From: Williamsia deligens
GTDB lineage: Bacteria > Actinomycetota > Actinomycetes > Mycobacteriales > Mycobacteriaceae
Assembly (NCBI RefSeq): GCF_024171765.1
Contig: NZ_JAMTCI010000001.1
Span: 1-64,000, forward strand
Reading direction: 5' to 3'
DNA: 64,000 nt
The position numbers and the translations under genes are program-made. This document shows positions 1-7,351 of this stretch, piece after piece. The notes below the pieces were generated by a model. That model ran no database searches. It was not told the DNA's origin and worked only from the letters and a program-made list of their open reading frames with translations. Position 1 is the stretch's first letter; the number at the start of each line of letters is the position of its first letter.

Positions 1-57
1 TCCAGCTCCACCGCGCTCGCCGACAACGGCGACGGCACCTACACCCTGACCGCGTAA
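1..57 (+). CDS. 3' end of a phage structural (tail/appendage) gene
   Basis: Frame 1 is open from the window edge to TAA at 55-57 and encodes an 18-residue tail ending DNGDGTYTLTA. Ends of the form 'DGDGTYTLT' are common in phage minor tail and fibre-type proteins. The next phage gene begins 11 bp downstream on the same strand. Only the C-terminus is visible, so the identity is inferred from context. Confidence 0.5.
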   Translation, partial: SSSTALADNGDGTYTLTA

Positions 58-68
58 GGATCACCACC

Positions 69-1250
69 ATGGCAACTGTCACCGCGTACACCGCCGCGCA
101 GACCGACGCGTTGCTCGACGCGGCGGCCCAAGAGGCGGCGAAGAACAGCCACCGGTGGGTGGCGCGTCCGAAGATCGCCGCGATGGGCGACTCCATCACG
201 GCGGCCAACCACCTGCTGAACCAGCCGTACTCGGTGGGCGGCGGCGCGTGGATGGACCTCGGGACCCTGCTGTCCGGGTACCGATACGAGTTCGTCGGCG
301 CCGCGTCCACGGGCGGCTACACCATCGCGCAGGTGCTCGCGACACACCTCCCGACCGTCCTCGCCGCGCAGCCCGACTACTGCCTCGTGCTGGCGGGACA
401 GAACGACATCGGGGCGATCGACACGCCTCGGCTGACGATGCTGCGGACGATCTGGGAGGCGCTGATCGCCGCCGGCATCACCCCGATCCTGTGCACCAAC
501 GTGCCGTCGTCCACCATCCCCAACTGGTGGCTGCTCTACGACTTCACCGTGGGGTACGCGCACCAGCACTCGCTGCCGCTCTTCGACCTCCACGCCGTGC
601 TGACCGACCCCGCGACGGGCCTCTACCGAGCGGGCTACTCCACCGACGCGGTGCACCCGAACACGAAGGCGGGCATCGCAGCCGCGGCGCAGGCATGGTC
701 GGCGTTCGCGAACAACCTCGTCGGCACCGCGCCGCAGCCGCCGACTCAGCTGCTGCCGATCACCGGGTCCGACGGCGGCACCACCCCGAACCCGCTCATG
801 AGCGGTTCGAGCACCACCGCGTTGCCCGACGGATGGTACTGGGCCGAGGCGGCCGCGAGCGGCACCGTCGCGCTCGAGGCGGCCACCTACGGCAACCGGA
901 TGCGCCTGACGAAGTCGAGCTCGCAGCGCCTGCAAGCGAACAGCCCCCTGACTCCCGTCCAGCCGAGTACTCGTTACGCCGTGACGATGCGGATCGGCGC
1001 CCACGTGGCCGCCCAAGGCGCCAACTGGTCGCTGACCGTGGTGGAGGCGCCGAGCTACACCGCGCCCGCTCAGTTCAGCGCGGTCGAGGTGGACGTGCCC
1101 GACGGCACCCTGGCGAAGATGGAGTTCACCACTTCGGCCGCAGCTCAGCAGATCCTTGTGGCCGCGGCGATGTACCCGCCCTCCGGCGGAGCGGGCGCCA
1201 ACCTCGCGATCGAGCAGTACCGAGTACGGCAGCTGTCGTTCGGCGTCTGA
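69..1250 (+). CDS. SGNH/GDSL-type hydrolase, prophage-encoded
   Basis: 393 aa. Residues about 35-235 form an SGNH-hydrolase domain. Block I is GDSI with nucleophile Ser42, block III is GQND with Asn112, and block V is DAVHPN with Asp193 and His196, so the catalytic set is complete. The family hydrolyses esters; in tail-associated phage proteins it is usually assumed to trim acylated surface glycans. Residues about 245-393 look like a beta-rich carbohydrate-binding-like module (inferred from TATY/SLTV patterns only). There is no signal peptide, as expected for a virion protein. AAGGA lies 8 bp before the ATG. It follows a truncated tail gene and precedes opposed small genes, so it probably closes the late operon. 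Confidence 0.8.
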   Translation: MATVTAYTAAQTDALLDAAAQEAAKNSHRWVARPKIAAMGDSITAANHLLNQPYSVGGGAWMDLGTLLSGYRYEFVGAASTGGYTIAQVLATHLPTVLAAQPDYCLVLAGQNDIGAIDTPRLTMLRTIWEALIAAGITPILCTNVPSSTIPNWWLLYDFTVGYAHQHSLPLFDLHAVLTDPATGLYRAGYSTDAVHPNTKAGIAAAAQAWSAFANNLVGTAPQPPTQLLPITGSDGGTTPNPLMSGSSTTALPDGWYWAEAAASGTVALEAATYGNRMRLTKSSSQRLQANSPLTPVQPSTRYAVTMRIGAHVAAQGANWSLTVVEAPSYTAPAQFSAVEVDVPDGTLAKMEFTTSAAAQQILVAAAMYPPSGGAGANLAIEQYRVRQLSFGV

Positions 1251-1264
1251 CGCCCTGCGCCTGG

Positions 1265-1480
1265 TTAGTCGCGCGGCCTGCGAGCCAGGATCTTCTGCAC
1301 CGCCTGGTAGGTCGTCCCGGTGAAACGGGATATCTGCACCGCGGTGCACCCGAGGTCGCCCGCCTCGTGGATGGACTCGAGGTAGATGCGGTCCCACTTC
1401 GCGCGCTCGTCGGCGGCCCGCGCGATCGCGTTCAGCGCATCAGCCTGCGCCGGCGACGGGTCTGGCAGCGTCCTAGGCAT
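1265..1480 (-). CDS. Small helix-turn-helix-like protein (phage)
   Basis: 71 aa, mostly helical, with the C-terminal stretch AVQISRFTGTTYQAVQKILARR resembling a helix-turn-helix (residues about 46-68). It may bind DNA, but no named family is recognised. Its start overlaps the stop of the upstream 52-aa membrane protein by 8 bp, so the two are probably co-transcribed and translationally coupled. It is transcribed against the phage structural genes, as lysogeny or 'moron' genes at prophage ends often are. Function unknown. Confidence 0.6.
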   Translation of the reverse strand: MPRTLPDPSPAQADALNAIARAADERAKWDRIYLESIHEAGDLGCTAVQISRFTGTTYQAVQKILARRPRD

Positions 1481-1631
1481 GCCGCACCTCGAGCACCAGC
1501 GCGACGAGCTCGAGCGCCAGGAAGACGGCGAGCACGATCGGCAACCACGCGCCCGCGCCGGCCGCGAGTGCGACGACGAGCAGCGCGGCGGTGCCGGTCG
1601 ACGTCGCGGCGAGGACGTTGCGTCTGGTCAT
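1473..1631 (-). CDS. Small two-helix membrane protein (phage)
   Basis: 52 aa starting MTRRNVLAATS. Two hydrophobic segments (residues about 8-26 and 29-46) are separated by a short GAGAW turn, and the tail is charged. The ATG at 1631 is chosen over an upstream in-frame start because GGAGG sits 8 bp before it. The size and topology would fit a small holin or a superinfection-exclusion protein, but nothing distinguishes these. It overlaps the helix-turn-helix gene downstream by 8 bp. Confidence 0.6.
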   Translation of the reverse strand: MTRRNVLAATSTGTAALLVVALAAGAGAWLPIVLAVFLALELVALVLEVRHA

Positions 1632-1704
1632 GGGATCAACCTCCGATCTAGAGTGGAGGGGCACCGGACCCGGGGTGTTATCTCCACCCCGGGCCCGGCC
1701 CCCG

Positions 1705-1794
1705 CTACCGGCGACGGATGCGGTCGACGATCGTGATGATCGCGACCACCGCCCCCGGTGTGGCGAGGATGAGGGCGATGATCTCGGTGATCAT
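1705..1794 (-). CDS. 29-residue hydrophobic peptide, first gene of the phage reverse operon
   Basis: An ORF of 29 codons with GGGAGG about 5 bp before its ATG. Residues 2-23 are almost entirely aliphatic and form one predicted transmembrane helix, followed by the basic tail DRIRRR. This looks like a type I toxin, a small holin-like or a regulatory membrane peptide, but the sequence matches no family I can name. It lies 45 bp downstream of the -10 element at 1839-1844 and is the first gene of the opposed phage operon. The strong Shine-Dalgarno is the main reason to think it is real. Confidence 0.5.
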   Translation of the reverse strand: MITEIIALILATPGAVVAIITIVDRIRRR

Positions 1795-1838
1795 GTCGCC
1801 TCCCTTCCTGCCTGTCCCGGACTCTCCGGGACTCCTCT

Positions 1839-1868
1839 AGTATACGCAGCCGGGGTTGTGTAATGCAA
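1839..1868 (-). promoter_or_regulatory. Sigma-70-like promoter of the phage reverse operon
   Basis: Read on the minus strand: -35 TTGCAT (1863-1868), an 18-bp spacer, and -10 TATACT (1839-1844). The initiation point would be about 35-40 bp upstream of the 29-residue ORF. This is one of the most consensus-like promoters in the window, in keeping with strong expression from a prophage. Confidence 0.65.
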
Positions 1869-1876
1869 CCTCGGCT
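1848..1876. promoter_or_regulatory. Imperfect dyad overlapping the phage promoter (candidate operator)
   Basis: 11-bp arms AGCCGGGGTTG (1848-1858) and CAACCTCGGCT (1866-1876) pair with one mismatch across a 7-bp spacer. The left arm lies between -35 and -10, and the right arm covers the -35. The hexamer TGCAAC recurs at 1864, 1878 and 1888. The placement is that of a repressor site. The protein that binds is unknown; a phage repressor outside the window or the 71-aa protein are the obvious candidates. Confidence 0.45.
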
Positions 1877-2084
1877 GTGCAACTTCCTGCAACATCCCTG
1901 GTCAAATCGCGGCACCCCTTTGGCGTATTGATTGAGGCGGGCGATCCCGTCGCGGTGTCGGCAATCCGGACCTCGAACGCCGGACAGGCCTTCGAGGGGT
2001 TCTACCGCCCCCGGTGAGGATGTTCGCGCCGGTCACGAGGGCACCTGCCCGGGTTCACAGTTGCTGCCGCTAGGGTTGCGACCC
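1877..2084. other. Prophage/host junction region without genes
   Basis: About 210 bp between the phage promoter and the Rv3311-like gene. I see no tRNA, no core attachment repeat (only one prophage end is in view) and no credible ORF. TAGGGT at 2071-2076 lies 8 bp before the host ATG and may be the -10 of a leaderless transcript. The phage/host boundary should fall in this stretch but cannot be placed from one end alone. Confidence 0.4.
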
Positions 2085-3368
2085 ATGGCCGGAGACATCG
2101 TCCCGATCGAGCTCGGACTGACCGACGGGAACGTCGTCACACTGTGGGCACCCCGGTGGCGCGAGGGTGACGACGAGTGGGAGGCGTTCCTCGGACTCGA
2201 CGACGACCTGTACGGGTTCCCGAGCGTCGCGGAACTCGTCGCATTCGTCCGGTCCGGCGCCGACAACGACCTGGTGGAGCACCCGGCGTGGGAGACCATC
2301 TCCGGGGTGCAGGCCGCCGAGCTCGTCCCCGCGAGCAGCAAGACCTACGACCTCATCGGTGTCCCCGAGCTCGCCGCGGAGGACCCGACGGCCGAGGTCG
2401 TCGCCGAACTGGAGGACGCCCTCGAGATCGTCCGCATCATCGGCGAGGTCTGCGAACTGAGCACCGTCACACGGTTCTTCAACGGCAACCCCATCCTGGG
2501 CGCCGTCACCGTGGGCACCACGAACTTCGTCGGCAAGGAGGGCCTCGAGCTCTGGGGGCGCGTCGGCACCCTCATCGACAAGCACTGGGACGACGTCGTC
2601 GACGCCATCGACGACGTGATCTCCGCGCCGGACGTCGACGGAGCCGCCGTCGCCACCGCCGAGGCCGAGCTCGAGGCCGCCGCCAGCGCGGAGGACGAGG
2701 ACGAGCCCGACGAGGACGACGTCGAGATCGTGGCGGGCGCCGGTGCGGCCGAGGCAACGGACGAGTCCGACGACGAGGACGACACCGATGACGACGACGA
2801 GGATCCCGACGACCTCGAGGACGACTTCTGGACCTCGGTCGGCATCGACCCGATCCGGATCGTCACCGACGCCGCCGAGTACCTGACCCTGCGCTGCTAC
2901 CTCGGTGACGACCCGGTGTTCCTCGGCAAGGACGGCAAGATCACCGTCTTCACCTCCGAGCGGGCCATGTCGCGCTACATCGCCGACTCCGACGACCACG
3001 AGCTCGCCGACGTGAGCACCTTCGAGGAGGTGCGCGTGGCGGCGACGGACGGCTCGCTGGAGATCGAGGTCTACGACGAGAACGTGTACGTGCTGCCCGG
3101 CATCGCCACCGACATCCTCGACGGACCGCGACGGATGGATCGCAAGCAGCTGGAGCTCGCGGTCGAGTTGCTCTCCGACGCAGCGGATTTCGCCGACGAC
3201 GACTCGGTCACCGAGGCGCTCGCGTCGACGACACCGCTCGGCTGGTTCGTCAACTACACCATCAACCCGGACCCGAAGCGGCTCGCCCCGAGCGGGCCGT
3301 TCGACAACGAGTCCGAGGAGTTCCGGGCCCTGGTCCACGAGTTCGAGGCGCGGCTCGTCAAGCGCTGA
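2085..3368 (+). CDS. Rv3311-like conserved acidic protein (sometimes annotated primosomal protein)
   Basis: 427 aa. The ATG at 2085 (MAGDIVPIELG) is chosen because the upstream extension is arginine-rich and not protein-like. There are two ordered halves (residues about 1-175 and 245-427), joined by an extremely Asp/Glu-rich linker (about 190-245) that must be disordered and highly charged. No catalytic motif or membrane segment is evident. It sits convergently beside add, as Rv3311 does in M. tuberculosis, which supports orthology. The 'primosomal protein' label used in databases has, to my knowledge, no experimental basis. A TAGGGT -10-like element lies 8 bp upstream of the start, with no Shine-Dalgarno, so the transcript may be leaderless. 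Confidence 0.75.
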   Translation: MAGDIVPIELGLTDGNVVTLWAPRWREGDDEWEAFLGLDDDLYGFPSVAELVAFVRSGADNDLVEHPAWETISGVQAAELVPASSKTYDLIGVPELAAEDPTAEVVAELEDALEIVRIIGEVCELSTVTRFFNGNPILGAVTVGTTNFVGKEGLELWGRVGTLIDKHWDDVVDAIDDVISAPDVDGAAVATAEAELEAAASAEDEDEPDEDDVEIVAGAGAAEATDESDDEDDTDDDDEDPDDLEDDFWTSVGIDPIRIVTDAAEYLTLRCYLGDDPVFLGKDGKITVFTSERAMSRYIADSDDHELADVSTFEEVRVAATDGSLEIEVYDENVYVLPGIATDILDGPRRMDRKQLELAVELLSDAADFADDDSVTEALASTTPLGWFVNYTINPDPKRLAPSGPFDNESEEFRALVHEFEARLVKR

Positions 3369-3389
3369 CCCGTCCGAGGCGCGGCCGGA

Positions 3390-4529
3390 TCAGCCGATCA
3401 GGACCGCGTACCCGGGCTTGATGACCTCGTCGATGAGGCGCAGGCGCTCGTCGAAGTGGATGAACGCCGACTTCATCGCGTTGACGGTGAACCGCTCGAA
3501 ATCGGCCCACCCGTATCCGAACTGGTCGGCGAGGACGCCGAACTCCTTGCTCATGGTGGTGTCGCTCATCAGACGGTTGTCGGTGTTGACGGTGACCCGG
3601 AACCGCAGGCGTGCGAGCACGTTGAAGGGGTGTTCGGCGATGCTCGCGACGGCACCGGTCTGCACGTTGGAGCTGGGGCACATCTCGAGCGGGATCCGCT
3701 TGTCGCGCACGTAGTTCGCGACGCGGCCGAGGCTCGCGCCGGTGACCACGCGGTCCGCCGCGCCGGTGCCCGACGGCAGCTCGATGTCGTCCATGACGCG
3801 CACGCCGTGACCGAGCCGGTCCGCACCGCAGAAGCTGATCGCCTCGTGGATCGACGGGAGACCGAAGGCCTCCCCCGCGTGGATCGTGAAGGGGGCGTTG
3901 TTGGCCCGCATGTACTCGAACGCGTCGAGGTGTCGGCTCGGCGGGTGGCCCGCCTCCGCGCCGGCGATGTCGAAGCCGACCACCCCGCGGTCGCGGAAAC
4001 GCACGGCGAGCTCGGCGATCTCGCGTGATCGCGCAGCGTGCCGCATTGCGGTGACGAGACAGCGGACCTCGATCGGCTTCCCGACCGCCGCGGCGGCCTC
4101 GGCCCCCTCCACGAACCCCTCGAGGACCGCCTCGACGACCTCGTCCAGCGACAGGCCGTCGGTGAGGTGCTGCTCGGGCGCGAACCGGATCTCGGCGTAC
4201 ACGACGCCGTCGGCGGCGAGGTCCTCCGCGCACTCTCCCGCGACCCGTCGGAGCGCGGGCGCGGTCTGCATCACAGCGACCGTGTGGGTGAAGGTCTCGA
4301 GGTACCGGACCAGCGACCCGCTGTCGGCGCTCTCCCGGAACCATCGAGCGAGGCCCTCGACGTCGTCGGCGGGGAGCTCGTCGTATCCCGACTCCCGCGC
4401 GAGCTCGAGCACCGTCTGCGGCCGGAGGCCGCCGTCGAGGTGATCGTGCAGGAGGACCTTCGGGGCGAGGATCACCGACGCGTGGTCGAACGCGACGGGC
4501 CGGTTCCGGGACGACGGTGTAGCGCTCAT
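3390..4529 (-). CDS. add: Adenosine deaminase
   Basis: 379 aa, zinc-dependent amidohydrolase that deaminates adenosine and deoxyadenosine to (deoxy)inosine in purine salvage. Metal ligands are seen in LLHDHLDGG (residues about 26-34); TIHAGEA carries the family's His-x-Gly-Glu, and NTDNRLM the C-terminal aspartate. Length is typical of actinobacterial Add. Its ATG overlaps the deoA stop (ATGA, 4526-4529), so it is the last gene of a cdd-deoA-add operon. The same order occurs in M. tuberculosis (Rv3315c-Rv3313c). Confidence 0.95.
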   Translation of the reverse strand: MSATPSSRNRPVAFDHASVILAPKVLLHDHLDGGLRPQTVLELARESGYDELPADDVEGLARWFRESADSGSLVRYLETFTHTVAVMQTAPALRRVAGECAEDLAADGVVYAEIRFAPEQHLTDGLSLDEVVEAVLEGFVEGAEAAAAVGKPIEVRCLVTAMRHAARSREIAELAVRFRDRGVVGFDIAGAEAGHPPSRHLDAFEYMRANNAPFTIHAGEAFGLPSIHEAISFCGADRLGHGVRVMDDIELPSGTGAADRVVTGASLGRVANYVRDKRIPLEMCPSSNVQTGAVASIAEHPFNVLARLRFRVTVNTDNRLMSDTTMSKEFGVLADQFGYGWADFERFTVNAMKSAFIHFDERLRLIDEVIKPGYAVLIG

Positions 4530-5839
4530 CCCCCGACGGTAATACGTTCGGCCACCACCGACGTCGCCTCGGGCGCGGCCTCACCGAGCGTCAGCGCTCC
4601 GTCCAGGGCGGCCCGCGCGGCGACGAACCGCTCCGGCGTGCGGGTGTGCATCGACATCACCGTCTGACCCCGACGGACCCGGTCGCCGGGACGTACGTGC
4701 CACACGACTCCCGCCTCCGCCTGCACGTCGTCGCCGGGGCGGGCACGGCCGGCACCCAGCCGCCACGCGGCGAGTCCGACGGCGCGGGCGTCGAGGGCCG
4801 TCACGACGCCGTCGGCGTCTGCGGTGACCTCCTCGACGTGGTCGGCGCGCGGCAGCGGCGCGTCGGGGTCGCCGCCCTGCGCCGCGATCATCGCGCGCCA
4901 GCAGTCCATGGCCTGCCCACCGGCGAGGTGCTCGGCGGGGTCCGCGTCGATCCCACCCGCCGCGAGCATCTCCCGCGCCAGGGCGAGCGTGAGCTCGACG
5001 ACGTCGGCCGGCCCGCCGCCGGCGAGCACCTCCAGCGCCTCGGCGACCTCGACCGCGTTGCCCGCGGTGTGCCCGAGCGGCGTCGCCATGTCGGTGATCA
5101 GCGCGACGGTGTCGACACCTGAGTCGGTGCCGAGCCCGACCATCGTGCGCGCGAGCTCACGCGCGTCGTCGAGGTCAGGCAGGAACGCGCCGGAGCCGCT
5201 CTTGACGTCGAGGACGAGCGCCTCGGTGCCCTCGGCGATCTTCTTGCTCATGATCGACGCCGCCAACATCGGGATGGACTCCACGGTCCCGGTCACGTCG
5301 CGCAGTGCGTAGAGCTTCCTGTCGGCGGGGGCGAGCCCCGGACCCGCCGCACAGATGACGGCCCCGACGTCACGCAGCTGTGCTGCCATCTGCGCCGGCG
5401 TGCGGTCGGCGCGCCACCCGGGGATCGACTCCAACTTGTCGAGGGTCCCGCCGGTCAGACCCAACCCCCGTCCGGACAGCTGCGGGACGGCCAGCCCGTA
5501 GGAGGCCACGAGTGGGGTCAGCGGGAGGGTGATCTTGTCACCCACCCCGCCCGTCGAGTGCTTGTCGACCGTGCGCAGCCGTCGGCCGTCCCGGGTGAGG
5601 TCGGAGAAGTCGAGGCGCTCCCCGGTGGCGACCATCGCCGCGGTCCACCGCGCGATCTCGCGACGGTCCATCCCCCGCAGCAGTATCGCCATCGTCAGCG
5701 CGGACATCTGCTCGGGCGCCATCCTGCCGTCGGTGAAGGCCTGCACCGCCCAGTCGATCTGTCGGTCGTCGAGGACGCCGCCGTCGCGTTTGGTGGTGAT
5801 GATCGAGACGGCGTCGGGAGTGACGGACCCGGCGGTCAT
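4526..5839 (-). CDS. deoA: Thymidine phosphorylase
   Basis: 437 aa. It cleaves thymidine or deoxyuridine with phosphate to give the base and 2-deoxyribose-1-phosphate. The pyrimidine-phosphorylase signature [17 protein letters not shown] is intact, as is [10 protein letters not shown] (phosphate binding), and the C-terminal domain is complete. The start MTAGSVTPD at 5839 is preferred because it gives an ATGA overlap with cdd; the upstream extension of this frame is the shadow of cdd. It is the middle gene of the coupled cdd-deoA-add operon. Confidence 0.95.
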   Translation of the reverse strand: MTAGSVTPDAVSIITTKRDGGVLDDRQIDWAVQAFTDGRMAPEQMSALTMAILLRGMDRREIARWTAAMVATGERLDFSDLTRDGRRLRTVDKHSTGGVGDKITLPLTPLVASYGLAVPQLSGRGLGLTGGTLDKLESIPGWRADRTPAQMAAQLRDVGAVICAAGPGLAPADRKLYALRDVTGTVESIPMLAASIMSKKIAEGTEALVLDVKSGSGAFLPDLDDARELARTMVGLGTDSGVDTVALITDMATPLGHTAGNAVEVAEALEVLAGGGPADVVELTLALAREMLAAGGIDADPAEHLAGGQAMDCWRAMIAAQGGDPDAPLPRADHVEEVTADADGVVTALDARAVGLAAWRLGAGRARPGDDVQAEAGVVWHVRPGDRVRRGQTVMSMHTRTPERFVAARAALDGALTLGEAAPEATSVVAERITVGG

Positions 5840-6237
5840 CGACGCGCCTCGAGGTCGTCGGGACCGAAGGCGTCGGGCAGGAGTTCCGCCAGCGGGCGGG
5901 GTCCGCGGGGGTGGTCGATGAGCAGATCCGCGCCACCGTGCTCCAGCAGGACCTGTCGGCAGCGCCCGCAGGGCATGATCACCGCGCCCGAACCGTCGGC
6001 CACGCTCACGGCGACCAGGCGGCCACCACCGCTGACGTGCAGGTCTGTGACCAGCGCGACCTCCGCGCAGACACCGAGGCCGTATGAGACATTCTCCACA
6101 TTGCATCCGTGGACCCACCGTCCATCTGCCGTGATCCCGGCCGCGCCCACGGGGTAGTGGGAGTAGGGCGCATAGGCCCGCTCGCCGGCCCGTCGAGCGT
6201 TGTCCCGCAACCGATCCCACGTCGCTTCGGACACCAT
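5836..6237 (-). CDS. cdd: Cytidine deaminase
   Basis: 133 aa, homotetrameric-type zinc enzyme that deaminates cytidine and deoxycytidine. Catalytic motifs are CAEVAL (Cys zinc ligand and Glu general acid) and PCGRCRQ (two Cys ligands). The ATG at 6237 is chosen because AGGAG lies 8 bp upstream; a longer in-frame start at 6357 would run through the palindromes of the regulatory region. First gene of cdd-deoA-add, divergent from sdhC. Confidence 0.95.
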   Translation of the reverse strand: MVSEATWDRLRDNARRAGERAYAPYSHYPVGAAGITADGRWVHGCNVENVSYGLGVCAEVALVTDLHVSGGGRLVAVSVADGSGAVIMPCGRCRQVLLEHGGADLLIDHPRGPRPLAELLPDAFGPDDLEARR

Positions 6238-6301
6238 GGGCGTCTCCTTCCCGGACCGTCCGGCCCCCGTCGACCGGGATGCCCGACACACGCAGGTGAT
6301 G

Positions 6302-6315
6302 TTAGGCAACCCTAA
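6302..6315. promoter_or_regulatory. Iron-box-like half-palindrome upstream of cdd
   Basis: TTAGG-CAAC-CCTAA. It matches 12 of 14 positions of the inner part of the IdeR/DtxR box (TTAGGCTAACCTAA). On the cdd strand it overlaps a possible -10 (TAACAT). Iron control of an Fe-S/heme enzyme such as succinate dehydrogenase would make sense, but the outer TTAGG/CCTAA of the full 19-bp box is absent, so this is a weak candidate. Confidence 0.35.
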
Positions 6316-6322
6316 TTCCAAA

Positions 6323-6344
6323 AGTTCTGCACCCGTGCAGAACT
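6323..6344. promoter_or_regulatory. Perfect 22-bp palindrome in the cdd/sdhC intergenic region
   Basis: Arms AGTTCTGCAC (6323-6332) and GTGCAGAACT (6335-6344) are perfect inverted copies around CC. A 10-bp perfect arm is very unlikely by chance in a 219-bp gap and has the dimensions of a dimeric regulator site. It lies about 86 bp before cdd and 113 bp before sdhC, so either promoter could be controlled. The regulator is unknown. Confidence 0.6.
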
Positions 6345-6375
6345 CAGCTGATTCCAAGGCTTGTCTGGAGTGGGT

Positions 6376-6393
6376 CTACTCTCGGGAGAGTAG
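6376..6393. promoter_or_regulatory. Perfect 18-bp palindrome upstream of sdhC
   Basis: Arms CTACTCTC (6376-6383) and GAGAGTAG (6386-6393) around GG. It is 64 bp before the sdhC ATG, in the position of a -10/start-site-overlapping operator or a leader hairpin. It is unrelated in sequence to the AGTTCTGCAC palindrome 32 bp away, suggesting a second regulator. Confidence 0.55.
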
Positions 6394-6456
6394 GTCGCCG
6401 GACCGGGCCGCACCGATCTGGCGCACACATCACTGACGATGTTGGAGGCCCGTGGG

Positions 6457-6861
6457 ATGACAGCTCAGACCGAGGTCGCGCCGGAGCCGGTTCGCCGCCG
6501 CTCCCTCTACCGCGGCGATCCCGGCATGTGGTCGTGGGTGCTGCATCGCATCACCGGCGTGTCGATCTTCTTCTTCTTGTTCGTCCACGTGTTGGACACC
6601 GCGATGATCCGCGTGAACCCGAACACGTACGACCAGATCATCGACACGTACAAGAGCCCGATCATCGGCCTGATGGAGATCGGCCTGGTCGCCTGCGTGC
6701 TCTACCACGCGCTCAACGGTGTCCGGATCATCCTCGTCGACTTCTGGTCGAAGGGTCCGCGCTACCAGCGGCAGATGCTGTGGGTGATCTCGGCGATCTT
6801 CGTCGTCGTCTTCGCCGCCGGTGCCATCCGCATGCTGGCCATCCTCGTCGACAACCTCTGA
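6457..6861 (+). CDS. sdhC: Succinate dehydrogenase cytochrome b556 subunit
   Basis: 134 aa, three transmembrane helices (about 29-51, 66-87, 106-127). The SdhC signature HRITGVSIFFFLFVHVLD is intact, and YHALNGVRI supplies the probable heme-ligand histidine. The ATG at 6457 is preferred over 6439 because GGAGG ends 8 bp before it. First gene of sdhCDAB; the subunit anchors the enzyme and binds quinone. The order matches M. tuberculosis Sdh-2 (Rv3316-Rv3319). Confidence 0.95.
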   Translation: MTAQTEVAPEPVRRRSLYRGDPGMWSWVLHRITGVSIFFFLFVHVLDTAMIRVNPNTYDQIIDTYKSPIIGLMEIGLVACVLYHALNGVRIILVDFWSKGPRYQRQMLWVISAIFVVVFAAGAIRMLAILVDNL

Positions 6862-6872
6862 GAGGCACCGAG

Positions 6873-7328
6873 ATGACGACTTCGGAAGCCCCCAAGCTCG
6901 CCAAGACCGTCGGCACCGATCACGATCGGCCGGCCAGTCTGGACAACCCCCGCTCGCCGCGTCGCCCCAAGGGCGGCAACTTCGAGAAGAACGCGTGGAT
7001 GTTCATGCGCTTCTCGGGCATCGCGCTGATCTTCCTGACCCTCGGGCACATGACGATCATGCTCACCTTCGACAGCGGTGTGCACCGCATCGACTCCGCG
7101 TTCGTCGCGCAGCGGTGGGGTCAGCCGTTCTGGCAGGTCTGGGACCTGTCGATGCTGTGGCTGGCACAGCTGCACGGCGGCAACGGTGTGCGCACCGTCA
7201 TCGCCGACTACTCCCGCAAGGACTCCACGCGCTTCTGGCTCAACGTGGTCCTCGCCGTGTCGATGATCCTGACCGTCGGTCTCGGCACCTACGCCATCCT
7301 CACGTTCGACGTGAACTCCGTCGGCTGA
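6873..7328 (+). CDS. sdhD: Succinate dehydrogenase hydrophobic membrane anchor subunit
   Basis: 151 aa. A polar N-terminal extension of about 45 residues is followed by three transmembrane helices. GHMTIML and LHGGNGVRTVIADY are the conserved quinone- and heme-side blocks of SdhD. It starts 11 bp after sdhC with GAGAGG upstream. With SdhC it forms the membrane anchor of complex II. Confidence 0.92.
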   Translation: MTTSEAPKLAKTVGTDHDRPASLDNPRSPRRPKGGNFEKNAWMFMRFSGIALIFLTLGHMTIMLTFDSGVHRIDSAFVAQRWGQPFWQVWDLSMLWLAQLHGGNGVRTVIADYSRKDSTRFWLNVVLAVSMILTVGLGTYAILTFDVNSVG

Positions 7329-7351
7329 CGCTCAACCAGGAGAGAAGATCC

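Noticed and set aside
1628-1915. 95-residue minus-strand ORF over the phage promoter region
   Set aside because: Arg/His-rich out-of-frame reading without a Shine-Dalgarno; the 29-codon ORF in another frame has a strong ribosome site and a membrane-helix composition.
1877-2084. tRNA or attachment site at the prophage border
   Set aside because: No cloverleaf or CCA-end could be built, and only one prophage end is visible, so no attachment repeat can be matched.
2167-2866. Several ORFs in other frames of the acidic linker of the Rv3311-like gene
   Set aside because: Repetitive Asp/Glu codons (GAC/GAG) open all frames; the products are Ser- or Arg-only low complexity and have no start signals.
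6302-6315. Full IdeR/DtxR iron box
   Set aside because: Only the inner 14 bp resembles the box (12 of 14); the outer arms are missing. Kept as a weak regulatory feature only.
6821-7351. Long upstream extension of the sdhA frame
   Set aside because: It runs over sdhD and is its shadow; AGGAG and the FAD-fold start fix the sdhA start at 7352.
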